The notes under the pieces are model-generated. The model worked only from the letters and a program-made list of their open reading frames with translations. It made no database searches and was not told where the DNA came from. From the NCBI GenBank assembly GCA_009772935.1, contig WOUR01000014.1, forward strand, positions 1 to 64,000: DNA of 64,000 nt. The letters are read 5' to 3'. Below are positions 33,117 through 41,431 of this stretch, piece by piece (within the stretch, counting starts at the first letter, position 1; every line of letters starts with the position of its first letter). This DNA is from Rhodospirillaceae bacterium (GTDB lineage: Bacteria > Pseudomonadota > Alphaproteobacteria > Reyranellales > Reyranellaceae). The position numbers were made by a program, and so were the translations under genes.

Positions 33117-34727
33117 ATGTCTTTCGATCCGAGCCCCGATTTCGACGCGATTATCGTCGGCGCCGGCATGTCCGGCCTTTTCCAACTCTACCGCCTTCGC
33201 GAGCTCGGCCTGAAGGTCCGTGTCTTCGAGTCTGGAACGGGCGTGGGCGGCACCTGGTACTGGAACCGGTACCCGGGGGCGCGCTTCGATTCGGAGAGCT
33301 ATTCCTACGGCTATTCGTTCTCGAAGGAACTTTTGGACGAGTGGGATTGGACCGAGCATTTCTCGCCCCAGCCGGAGACGCTGCGTTATCTCAACCACGT
33401 CGCCGACAAATTCGATCTGCGTCGCGACATCCAGTTCCGCAGCAAGGTCACGGCGGCGCATTGGCAGGAGGAGACGCGAAGCTGGCGGGTGACGCTGGAC
33501 GACGGCAGCCACCACACGGCGCGCTTCCTGATCACAGCCATCGGGCCGCTTTCGGCTTTCACCATGCCGCGCATCGAGGGCGTCGATTCCTTCAAGGGGC
33601 AAAGCTGCCATACGGCGCGCTGGCCGCACGAGCCGGTGAGCTTCGAGGGTAAGCGGGTGGCCGTGATCGGCACGGGCGCGACGGGCGTCCAGACGATCCA
33701 GGAAGTCGCCAAGACGGCAAAGCACCTGACCGTGTTCCAGCGTACGCCCAACTGGTGCGCGCCGCTTCACAACAGCAAGATCGACGCCGCCGAGATGGCG
33801 CGCATCCGCGCCAACTATCCCGAGATCTTCAGGCGCTGCCAGGAGACCTTCGCCTGCTTCCTGCACACGGCCGATCCGCGCGGTACCTTCGAGGTCACGC
33901 CAGAGGAGCGCGAGGCCTTCTTCGAGAAACTCTATGGTGAGCCTGGGTTCGGGATCTGGGTCGGCAATTTCAACGACATCCTGACCAACAAGGAAGCCAA
34001 CGCGCTGATCTCCGATTTCGTCGCCCGCAAGATCCGGAGCCGGGTGAAGGATCCTGCCGTCGCCGAGAAGCTCATTCCGAAGAACCACGGCTTCGGCACC
34101 CGCCGCGTGCCGCTGGAGACCCGCTACTACGAGGTCTACAACCAGCCCAACGTCGAGTTGGTCGATCTCACCGAGACGCCGATCGAGCGGGTTACACCGA
34201 CCGGCATCCGCACCAGCGACCGCGACCACGACTTCGACATGATCATCTACGCCACCGGCTTCGACGCCCTGACCGGCGCCTTCGATCGCATCGACATCCG
34301 CGGGATGGACGGTGAGAGGCTGAAGGACAAGTGGGCACAGGGCGCGGAGACCTTCGTGGGCATGTCGGTCGAGGGTTTCCCCAACATGCTGATGCTGCTC
34401 GGGCCGCACACAGCGCTGGGCAACATCCCGCGCAGCATCGAATACAATGTCGAATGGGTAACCGACCTTCTGCGCTTCATGCGCGACCGTGGCCTCACCC
34501 GCATGGACGCCCGGCCCGACGGGGTGAAGGACTGGATGAAGACGGTCCACCAAGCGTCGGTCGGCCTCCTGTCCAACGACGTCAACTCGTGGTTCACTGG
34601 TGTGAACACCAATGTCGAGGGCAAGCAGACCCGGCGCATCTCGCGCTACAGCGGCAGCGCGCCGGCCTATCGCGCGCGCTGCGACGCGGTCGCCGCGGAC
34701 GGCTACCGGGAGATGGACCTGAGGTAA
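33117..34727 (+). CDS. Type I Baeyer-Villiger-like flavin monooxygenase
   Basis: A 536-aa FAD/NADPH enzyme inserting oxygen next to a carbonyl of cyclic or linear ketones. Rossmann motif GAGMSG (15-20) is followed by GGTWYWNRYPGARFD, a hallmark of the cyclohexanone/phenylacetone monooxygenase group. The fingerprint FKGQSCHTARWPH (about 159-171) fits F-x-G-x-x-x-H-x-x-x-W-P. The second nucleotide-binding motif is VAVIGTGATGVQ. It continues with FQRTPNW and, near the C-terminus, FPNMLMLLGPHTALGN. It is apparently monocistronic. Substrate unknown. Confidence 0.9.
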   Translation: MSFDPSPDFDAIIVGAGMSGLFQLYRLRELGLKVRVFESGTGVGGTWYWNRYPGARFDSESYSYGYSFSKELLDEWDWTEHFSPQPETLRYLNHVADKFDLRRDIQFRSKVTAAHWQEETRSWRVTLDDGSHHTARFLITAIGPLSAFTMPRIEGVDSFKGQSCHTARWPHEPVSFEGKRVAVIGTGATGVQTIQEVAKTAKHLTVFQRTPNWCAPLHNSKIDAAEMARIRANYPEIFRRCQETFACFLHTADPRGTFEVTPEEREAFFEKLYGEPGFGIWVGNFNDILTNKEANALISDFVARKIRSRVKDPAVAEKLIPKNHGFGTRRVPLETRYYEVYNQPNVELVDLTETPIERVTPTGIRTSDRDHDFDMIIYATGFDALTGAFDRIDIRGMDGERLKDKWAQGAETFVGMSVEGFPNMLMLLGPHTALGNIPRSIEYNVEWVTDLLRFMRDRGLTRMDARPDGVKDWMKTVHQASVGLLSNDVNSWFTGVNTNVEGKQTRRISRYSGSAPAYRARCDAVAADGYREMDLR

Positions 34728-35112
34728 CTGGCGGCGGAGCCAGCCGGCAACGGTGGCTCCGATCCGGGGCGAGGTGAATGGCGGGCCCAGCCAGATCAGG
34801 CGCAGGATTTCCATGTGCATGTCCGGGCGAAGGAACGGGATCATGCCGCGTCCAATAGGGGCCATCACGTGCCGGCCGCCAGGGGGGCAAGCGACCGTTC
34901 CAGCTGTTCATTGTCCATGGCTGCCTGCGCCGCGTCGCGGCATCGAGCCGCGCCGACAGAGCAGGCTGCCTCGCGGACGAGGACGCTTCCATGTGGGGCA
35001 CTCCCATTCCGACCCTCCGCGCCTGCGTCGAGGTTCGAAATCTTACAAAAAGTAGTGTAGTAAGCTGCGATGCCGCCTCTGCCGGCATTTGGATTACGGA
35101 AGGATCTGGATC
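34728..35112. other. 385-nt gap with no supportable gene
   Basis: Between the monooxygenase stop and the mechanosensitive channel start, all six frames give only low-complexity arginine/proline-rich strings. An AT-rich patch (about 35036-35062, including AAAAAGTAGTGTAGTAAG) is the likeliest place for the channel promoter, but I see no clear -35/-10 pair. No repeat or hairpin of note. Confidence 0.5.
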
Positions 35113-37365
35113 GTGAACGCTCTTCGCACGCTCGCATTGGCGTTGACGCTTGCCCTGGGGCTGGGCGTTTCGGCACAGGCTCAGACGGCAGCTGCTCCGC
35201 CCGCCGGGCTGTCGCAGGAACAGTTCGACTCTCTGGTCGATGCGATCAGTAATTCCGTTTCCGAGAAGCTGAGGGCAGAAGGTACGCACGCGCCGGCCGC
35301 TGCGCCGGCTCCGGCCCCCGCCGCATCCGAATCCAAGGCGAAGTCCAAGGCGCCGCCGCCGCCCAAGATCGTAAGGGTGGAACCCAAGACGGGACCCGAT
35401 CCGTTCGCCGCCTTGATCGATGGCACAGTCAAAGTCTTCAATGCCCTCCCGCTGCTGGGCACCGAACTCGTGCGCATTACGAGCCTTCTCGACCAGAAGG
35501 CGGCCGGTGGACGGGGCGCGTCGACCTTCCTGCTGCTGCTCTGTGCCGTCGGCGTGGCCGCCGTTGCAGCCGAAGCCATCCTGCGCCTGCTGCTTCACCG
35601 GTTCAGGATGCAGCTGGCGGAGAATGCCGGGCCCGAACTGGGTGTTCGGTCGATCGCCTACCTCACGGGCCTCGCCATACTCGACGGGCTGGGCGTGCTT
35701 GCCGTCTGGCTGATCTGCAATGCAGCCACCGGCCTCTGGTTCACCGGTACCACGGGGCAGGACAGGTTGGCCGCGGCCGTGCTGGCCGGCATCTTCTCCT
35801 GGCGGCTCTATATCCTGCTGTTCCGGGTTGTCCTGCAGCCCGAACTGGCGAGCGCGCGCCTCTGTGCCGTCCACGATCACGAGGCGAAGGCCATGTACCT
35901 GCGGATTTCCGCGGTGATGCTGGTCATCGTCCTCATGCGCATCCTGGGCCAGATCCTGGTTGCCATTCGCACACCGGCGGACGCCATGGCGGCTTTCCAG
36001 GTCGTGGGTGGCTTCCTCTATCTCGCGACGTTCCTGTGGCTGGCCTACCGGTCGCGGGTCGCCGCGCAGCAATGGTTCGGCGGGTTGGGCGAGCTTGCGC
36101 CGGTGATCGGCGGCCTGGGCCGCCGGTGGATCCCCATTGCGCCCCTGTTCTTCATCGCCCTGGGCGTGACGCTCATCTACGGGGCCGTTTCCGGGTCCGG
36201 GCACGTTGGTTCGGCGATGGTTCTGACGCTGAACCTGGTCGTTGGCGTGCTGATCTTCGAGACGCTGATGCAGGCCTTCGTCCGCCGCCTCGATTCCAAG
36301 CTTGCCGGCCGCACACCGGCCAGTTCGACGCCAAAGCTGCCGGACGTCGTGGCGCGTTGCATCCGCGTGGCGGTCCTCATCGGCGCCGCGGTCGTGATCG
36401 CGGAAAGCTGGGTCGTGAACGTGCTCGGCCTGGTGAACGTCAGCGAATGGGAGCAACTCACGAGTTCCTCGCGCACGGCCGGCGTCACGCTGTTCGTGGC
36501 CTTCGTCGCATGGGAGCTCTTCAAGTACATGACCGACCCCTATATGGGGCCGAAGACCAAGGATGCCGCCCAGGCGATCGCCGACGGCGATGCGGCGGCG
36601 GGCCCCGCCTCGCGGCTCAGCACCATGATGCCGCTGATGCGGCGCACCGCGGCCGTTCTGATCATTCTGGTCGCGGTTATGATCGCGCTGCAGGATTTTG
36701 GCATCAACATCACGCCCCTGATCGCCGGCGCCTCGGTATTCGGTATCGCAATCTCCTTTGGCAGCCAGACGCTGGTGAAGGACATCGTGTCAGGCCTGTT
36801 TTACTTGTCGGACGATGCTTTCCGGGTCGGCGAGTACATCGACTGCGGCAAGGCCAAGGGCACGGTCGAAGGCTTCACCCTGCGCTCGATCAAGCTGCGC
36901 CACCAGAACGGCCAGGTGCACACGATCCCTTTCGGCCAGCTCGGCCAGATCACGAATTTCAGCCGCGACTGGATCACGACCAAGTTCAATCTGCGTTTCG
37001 CCCGCGATACGGACATCGAGAAGCTGCGCAAGGCTTCGAAGAAGATCGGCGCCGACATGATGGAGATGCCGGCGATCGCCGACCAGATCCTGGCGCCGTT
37101 CAAGATGCAGGGGGTCGCCGACATCACGGGCAATGCCATCGTGGTGCGGTTCAAATTCACGGCCAGGCCCGGCAATCCCGCGGCAATCCAGCGCGAGGCC
37201 ATGAAGCGCATGTTCAGTACCTTCCCGGCGCTCGGCTTCGAGTTCGCGAAGGATGGCGCGAACGTCGTGGTGCACACCGGCTCGGCGTCCAACGATCCGG
37301 GAAACGACGGGCTTCCACCGGTCCCCGCACCTGCACCCGCGAACGTGCCGGCGGCGGCCGGCTGA
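35113..37365 (+). CDS. Large MscS-family mechanosensitive ion channel
   Basis: A 750-aa protein. GTG 35113 follows GGAAGG and begins a signal peptide (VNALRTLALALTLALGLGV, ending AQAQ). An alanine/proline-rich periplasmic linker (about 55-95) is followed by around ten membrane spans and the C-terminal MscS domain. The pore helix region is ASVFGIAISFGSQTLVKDIV and the beta domain DDAFRVGEYIDCGKAKG. The C-terminus is a proline/alanine tail. It should open under membrane tension to release solutes after osmotic downshock. The long N-terminal part resembles the extended MscS types (YbdG/YnaI-like to MscK-like). UPF0114 follows 92 nt later. Confidence 0.88.
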   Translation: MNALRTLALALTLALGLGVSAQAQTAAAPPAGLSQEQFDSLVDAISNSVSEKLRAEGTHAPAAAPAPAPAASESKAKSKAPPPPKIVRVEPKTGPDPFAALIDGTVKVFNALPLLGTELVRITSLLDQKAAGGRGASTFLLLLCAVGVAAVAAEAILRLLLHRFRMQLAENAGPELGVRSIAYLTGLAILDGLGVLAVWLICNAATGLWFTGTTGQDRLAAAVLAGIFSWRLYILLFRVVLQPELASARLCAVHDHEAKAMYLRISAVMLVIVLMRILGQILVAIRTPADAMAAFQVVGGFLYLATFLWLAYRSRVAAQQWFGGLGELAPVIGGLGRRWIPIAPLFFIALGVTLIYGAVSGSGHVGSAMVLTLNLVVGVLIFETLMQAFVRRLDSKLAGRTPASSTPKLPDVVARCIRVAVLIGAAVVIAESWVVNVLGLVNVSEWEQLTSSSRTAGVTLFVAFVAWELFKYMTDPYMGPKTKDAAQAIADGDAAAGPASRLSTMMPLMRRTAAVLIILVAVMIALQDFGINITPLIAGASVFGIAISFGSQTLVKDIVSGLFYLSDDAFRVGEYIDCGKAKGTVEGFTLRSIKLRHQNGQVHTIPFGQLGQITNFSRDWITTKFNLRFARDTDIEKLRKASKKIGADMMEMPAIADQILAPFKMQGVADITGNAIVVRFKFTARPGNPAAIQREAMKRMFSTFPALGFEFAKDGANVVVHTGSASNDPGNDGLPPVPAPAPANVPAAAG

Positions 37366-37457
37366 CGAAGCTTTGATCCGGGCCGAAACCGCAGGCCGGT
37401 TGCGGCGTCCGCCGAGATCGGGCAAATGCGCCTCCCGAAACTCTGGAGAGGGCATTG

Positions 37458-38027
37458 ATGGCGACCGAAGAAGCGCGTTCCGAACCCGTGCGTGACCCCC
37501 GCAGCCTGCGGCCGATCCCCCGGTTCATCTTCGCGTCTCGATGGCTTCAACTCCCGCTCTACGTGGGACTGATCGTGGCGCAGGTCGTCTATGTCTTCCT
37601 GTTCCTGAAGGAACTCCTGCACCTCGTCGTCGAGAGCCCCAGCGTGACCGAATTGCAGGCCATGCTGATCGTGCTGGGTCTGATCGACGTGGTCATGATC
37701 TCGAACCTGCTGATCATGGTGATCGTGGGCGGTTATGAAACCTTCGTTTCGCGCATGGAGTTGAATCGCCATCCCGACCAGCCGGAATGGCTGAGCCACG
37801 TCAATGCGAGCGTCCTCAAGATCAAGCTGGCGATGGCGATCATCGGCATCTCGTCGATCCACCTGCTTCGGACGTTCATCGAGGCCGGCAGCCTCGGCAA
37901 ACCGGGCGCCGCCTATACCGAAGCCGCCATCATGTGGCAGGCGATCATCCACGCCCTGTTCATCCTGTCGGCTGTGGGCATTGCTGTCGTCGACCGCATC
38001 TCACAGCCGCCCGGAAAGCATCACTGA
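37458..38027 (+). CDS. UPF0114 (YqhA-like) membrane protein
   Basis: A 189-aa inner-membrane protein with about four spans. FIFASRWLQLPLYVGLIVAQ is the conserved family start. The signature VMISNLLIMVIVGGYETFVS is intact, as is ASVLKIKLAMAIIGISSIHL. Function unknown. The ATG is preceded by GGAGAGGG. A strong hairpin follows the stop. Confidence 0.9.
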   Translation: MATEEARSEPVRDPRSLRPIPRFIFASRWLQLPLYVGLIVAQVVYVFLFLKELLHLVVESPSVTELQAMLIVLGLIDVVMISNLLIMVIVGGYETFVSRMELNRHPDQPEWLSHVNASVLKIKLAMAIIGISSIHLLRTFIEAGSLGKPGAAYTEAAIMWQAIIHALFILSAVGIAVVDRISQPPGKHH

Positions 38028-38049
38028 CCGACAGTGGGCCCTGTGGATT

Positions 38050-38081
38050 GTCCTCCGGTCGGCGGGCACCGACAGGAGGAC
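38050..38081. terminator. Hairpin between convergent genes
   Basis: GTCCTCC (38050-38056) pairs with GGAGGAC (38075-38081) and, inside, GTCGG (38058-38062) with CCGAC (38069-38073), loop CGGGCA. It lies between the UPF0114 stop and the gamma-glutamyltransferase stop, so it can serve both strands, although no U-tract follows. Confidence 0.5.
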
Positions 38082-38089
38082 GTTAGGGC

Positions 38090-39646
38090 TTACTGCGCCG
38101 CGCCGCCCGCCCAGGGCGACATGACTTCGTTCATGCCGGTGAGATCGCCTGTCACGGGATCGCGCACGATGCAGGACGGGTTGGCGAATCCCAGCGGCGA
38201 GACCGGATTGTCGACCTCGACGATCGGGAGCCGGGCCGCGATCGCCTTCTTGACCTCGTCGGGCAAGTCACGGTTCACCCGGATCGGTCCGACGCCGGAA
38301 ATGTCGACCCGCGGCTGATGGAAGGCCGCTTCCACGTCCATGCCGCGGTCGATCATCATCAGCGAGAGCTGGGAGACGGCCGGGACGATGCGCCGCCCAC
38401 CCGACGCGCCGATGCAGAACCAGGGCTGGCCGTCCTTCACCACGACGACCGGGCAGATGTTGCAAAGCGGCTTCTTGCCGGGCGCGATAGAGTTCGGCCG
38501 GTTGGGCTCGGGATCGAACCACAACATGCCGTTGTTCATGGTGATGCCGGTCTTGGGCAGCATCACGCAGGAGCCGAACAGGCTCATCAGCGTCTGGGTC
38601 AGCGCCACCATGTTGCCTTCGGAATCGGCGGCGCAGAAATGCGTGGTGCAGGTATCGGTCGGCTTGTCGCCCAGTGTCTTCAGCCGCTCGTCGTACGCCT
38701 TGTGCATGCCTTCGGCGATGGCGGCGAAGAACTCGGCGCCGGGCGCGCCCTTGCCCTTGGTCGCGGCCCCCGCGAGTTCGATGGCGCGGCGCAGGGTCGG
38801 CCCAGCCGTGAGGCCACCTGCGACGTTGATGGTGACGCCGTTATGCTCGAAGGCGAGGGGGTCGACGATCTTCGCCTCGTAGCTCGCGAGATCCTCGTAG
38901 GAGATGGCCGAGCCGCCGGCCTGCAGGTCGGCGGCGATATCGCGCGCGAGGCTACCTTCGTAGTATTCGCGCGGGCCGCCTTCGGCGAGGCGCCGCATGG
39001 TCTCGCCGAGGTTGCCGAGCTTGATGTAGCGGCGGGTTCCGGCCCAGTCGCTCGCCGGCACGCGGCCGTCGTCACACAGGTAGCTGGCCTTGGAGGCGGG
39101 GAATTTCTCGAGATGCCTCGCGCCATTGGCGATCATCACCTGCATGTACCAGTCGAGTTCCATACCGCGCTGGGCGATCTCGACGCCGGGCTGCAGCACG
39201 TCCTTCCAGGCGACCGTGCCGAAGCGCTCCAGCGCCTTGGCGAGACCCGCGACCATGCCGGGCACGGCGATCGAGTGGTAGCCGACCTCGTTGCGCTGCT
39301 CCTTGATGTCGGGCCAGGCGAAGGGATTGGCAGGACCGGGGCCGACAATCTCGTAGACCGACGGATCGAGCTTCTTCGCAGAGACGGGACCGTAGTCGAC
39401 CGTCCAGGCGCGGCGTTCCTTGGCGCTCCAGATCGTCATGAAGCCAACGCCGCCGATGCCGCTCATCCAGGGTTCGAGGGCGCCGATCGCCATGCCAGTG
39501 GCGACCGCCGCGTCGATGGCGTTGCCGCCCTTGCGCAGGATCGAGGCGCCGACTTCGGCTGCCTTCGCGTTCTGGGCGACGACCACGCCCTTGCCGCGAA
39601 CCGCATGCTTGGTGAATTTCAGTTGCCGTGTCAGCGATTCGCTCAT
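38090..39646 (-). CDS. Gamma-glutamyltransferase-family protein (no signal peptide)
   Basis: A 518-aa Ntn-hydrolase precursor that self-cleaves into two subunits. GGNAIDAAVATGMAIGALEP and GIGGVGFMTIW are the usual N-terminal motifs. TCTTHFCAADSEGNMVALTQ holds the nucleophile threonine near 334, preceded by the cleavage site. SGGRRI corresponds to the oxyanion/substrate loop. No signal peptide precedes MSESLTRQLKF, so this is a cytoplasmic relative rather than classical periplasmic Ggt; it could act on gamma-glutamyl or cephalosporin-like amides. Start at 39646 after GAGGAGC. Confidence 0.9.
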   Translation of the reverse strand: MSESLTRQLKFTKHAVRGKGVVVAQNAKAAEVGASILRKGGNAIDAAVATGMAIGALEPWMSGIGGVGFMTIWSAKERRAWTVDYGPVSAKKLDPSVYEIVGPGPANPFAWPDIKEQRNEVGYHSIAVPGMVAGLAKALERFGTVAWKDVLQPGVEIAQRGMELDWYMQVMIANGARHLEKFPASKASYLCDDGRVPASDWAGTRRYIKLGNLGETMRRLAEGGPREYYEGSLARDIAADLQAGGSAISYEDLASYEAKIVDPLAFEHNGVTINVAGGLTAGPTLRRAIELAGAATKGKGAPGAEFFAAIAEGMHKAYDERLKTLGDKPTDTCTTHFCAADSEGNMVALTQTLMSLFGSCVMLPKTGITMNNGMLWFDPEPNRPNSIAPGKKPLCNICPVVVVKDGQPWFCIGASGGRRIVPAVSQLSLMMIDRGMDVEAAFHQPRVDISGVGPIRVNRDLPDEVKKAIAARLPIVEVDNPVSPLGFANPSCIVRDPVTGDLTGMNEVMSPWAGGAAQ

Positions 39647-39735
39647 CGATGCTCCTCAAATGGGAAGAGAACTGTAGCGGGGCCTCATTTGGCCACAAAG
39701 CCTGTTAAACTGCAGGGCGGACCGGCGGAAAGATC

Positions 39736-40299
39736 GTGGGTGTGGCTGAACTGAACCAGATCGATCTGCGGGCGCTTACCAGAGGCGATAAACGCACATG
39801 GGATGCGTTCGTGATTGCCGCCGCGCCTTTGATCAATGCCGTCGTCCGCCGGACCCTCAGCGCCTACCGGCTGAGCGAGGACGACGTCATGGATGCCGCC
39901 CAGGACGTCTTCGTCCGCTTGTGCGCCCAGGACTTCAGGCTCCTGAAATCCTACGATCCGGCGCGTGCCGGCTTGCCGACCTGGCTCTCCGTGGTATCGC
40001 GATCCTGCGCCATCGATCATCTGCGGCGCAGGCGTCAGGCCACCGAACCGATCGATGACGTCCCGGAGGCCTTTCTGGGGGTCGAGGATCGCCATATCGA
40101 AAAACTCAGGATCCCCGATGGCCTCCTGACGGCCCGGCAGATTCTCGTCCTGAAATACCTCTACGACGAGGAGCGTGACGTCATGGAAATTGCACGGTTG
40201 CTGTCCGTTGATGCGCAAACCATCCGGAGTACCCATCACAAGGCCTTGTTGAGGCTGCGCGCGCATTTCCGGGACGACCGTCCTGACGGTGGGGGATGA
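39736..40299 (+). CDS. ECF-type RNA polymerase sigma factor
   Basis: A 187-aa sigma factor with only regions 2 and 4. Region 2: LINAVVRRTLSAYRLSEDDV, DAAQDVFVRLC (core-binding), LPTWLSVVSRSCAIDHLRRR (-10 recognition). Region 4: LTARQILVLKYLYDEERD and IARLLSVDAQTIRSTHHKAL (helix-turn-helix for -35). GTG 39736 is used; GTG 39742 is equally possible. It heads a tight same-strand unit with a membrane anti-sigma-like protein and a CpxP/CnrX-like protein, the arrangement of a membrane-signalling ECF system. The targets are presumably its own operon; no promoter of the right form could be identified by eye. Confidence 0.9.
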   Translation: MGVAELNQIDLRALTRGDKRTWDAFVIAAAPLINAVVRRTLSAYRLSEDDVMDAAQDVFVRLCAQDFRLLKSYDPARAGLPTWLSVVSRSCAIDHLRRRRQATEPIDDVPEAFLGVEDRHIEKLRIPDGLLTARQILVLKYLYDEERDVMEIARLLSVDAQTIRSTHHKALLRLRAHFRDDRPDGGG

Positions 40300-40337
40300 A
40301 CCGCCATGTATTGGCGTAGTATGAGCAGGAGCAACCG

Positions 40338-40874
40338 ATGAACACCCAGCAGCCCCAGAGGAGCGACAAGGAGCTGTGGCGGAGCCTCGCCATCCAGCCC
40401 CCCGTTGCGCCTGTCAGCACCCCCATCGCGGTGAGCGAAGTCGACCTCGCCGCGTGGCTCGAAGGCCGTCTGACGGAGGAGGCTGCCGGACCGGTCGAGG
40501 CGGCTGTGGCGGCGGATCCGGCGCTGCGGCGTGCCGCGCTCGACCTTGCCGATATTCTGGGCAAGCCCCTGCCGGCCGCGCCCGAACGCATGGTCGTGCG
40601 CGCCCGCGCCCTGGTCGGCTTCGAAGCCGAGCGCAAGATCTCGTCGGGCGGCCTCATCGGTCGTTGGCTGTTCGGACGTTCGTGGCATGCCCTGCAGCAG
40701 GGCGCCATGGCAGTGGTGGCCGTGGTGATTGCGACCGGCGGCTTCGTGGTGGGGGGCGGATTGAGCGAATCGCTCGCCCGGCAAGGCGAGGGCTATTCGG
40801 CGACCGAGACCGCAAGCACGACAAACACTGCCTCGAACGAGGTCAGTGAGTTTTTCGCCGGTGACGGCATCTGA
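40338..40874 (+). CDS. Anti-sigma-factor-like single-span membrane protein
   Basis: A 178-aa protein. The N-terminal ~110 residues are soluble and presumably cytoplasmic, with AVSEVDLAAWLEGRLTEEAA and ALRRAALDLADILGKP. This is the arrangement of short anti-sigma domains, but without the zinc motif H-x3-C-x2-C. One membrane span follows (ALQQGAMAVVAVVIATGGFV), then a short polar periplasmic tail. RBS AGGAGC lies 7 nt upstream. Position after an ECF gene and before a periplasmic sensor-like gene suggests that it sequesters the sigma factor; this is inference from context and topology. Confidence 0.7.
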   Translation: MNTQQPQRSDKELWRSLAIQPPVAPVSTPIAVSEVDLAAWLEGRLTEEAAGPVEAAVAADPALRRAALDLADILGKPLPAAPERMVVRARALVGFEAERKISSGGLIGRWLFGRSWHALQQGAMAVVAVVIATGGFVVGGGLSESLARQGEGYSATETASTTNTASNEVSEFFAGDGI

Positions 40875-40875
40875 C

Positions 40876-41421
40876 ATGACCTCGCGCCTGGTCCAGATCC
40901 TGCTCGGCCTCTCGCTGCTGTTGAACACATTTGTCCTGGCGGGCTTCATCTACCGCAGCTGGATCGAGCCGCCGTTCGACATGCATCGGATGCCGCCTCC
41001 GCCGCGCGGCTCGCCCGGTCTGCCGGGCCAGCCCGGCGGCCCGCGGCTCAATCCCGTGGAGATGGTGGCGCGCGATCTCGATCTCGATGCCGATCAGCGC
41101 AAGGTCATGCAGGAACTGTTCGACCAGTACGCGAAGGAGCGACGCGAGCGCCTGCAGGCGATTGCGCGTCTGCGCGAGGAAACCGGCATGGAAATCTCCC
41201 GCAGGCCCCTCGACATGGCGAAGATCGACACACTCGTCGATCAGGTCAGTCAGTTGCGCGCGGAGCAGCAGAAGGAGACGTTGCGGACGTTGACGCAACT
41301 CGAGCCGAGTCTTCAGCCAGGCCAACGCGAACGTCTGCAGAGGCTGCTCGTCGACCGTGTCGCTTCGCCGCCGCCACCACCTCGCCCGCCGGCCGGAGGC
41401 CCGCCGCGCCCGCCACAATAG
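40876..41421 (+). CDS. CpxP/CnrX/ZraP-like periplasmic sensor protein
   Basis: A 181-aa membrane-anchored periplasmic protein whose start lies one base after the anti-sigma-like stop. The N-terminal anchor (LVQILLGLSLLLNTFVLAGF) is followed by a proline/glycine linker and an all-helical domain. That domain carries LTxxQ-like motifs: LDLDADQRKVMQELFDQYAK and LQPGQRERLQRLLVD. It ends in a proline-rich tail. This is the fold of Spy/CpxP/CnrX/ZraP. In CnrYXH such a protein senses metal and controls the anti-sigma factor. Few His or Cys are present here (one His near the anchor), so the ligand may not be a metal. Confidence 0.78.
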   Translation: MTSRLVQILLGLSLLLNTFVLAGFIYRSWIEPPFDMHRMPPPPRGSPGLPGQPGGPRLNPVEMVARDLDLDADQRKVMQELFDQYAKERRERLQAIARLREETGMEISRRPLDMAKIDTLVDQVSQLRAEQQKETLRTLTQLEPSLQPGQRERLQRLLVDRVASPPPPPRPPAGGPPRPPQ

Positions 41422-41431
41422 GAGGCTTGTC

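Noticed and set aside
34753..35176. Arginine/proline-rich frames of about 100 codons on both strands between the monooxygenase and the channel gene
   Set aside because: Composition is that of untranslated GC-rich DNA, with no ribosome sites and no homology-like motifs.
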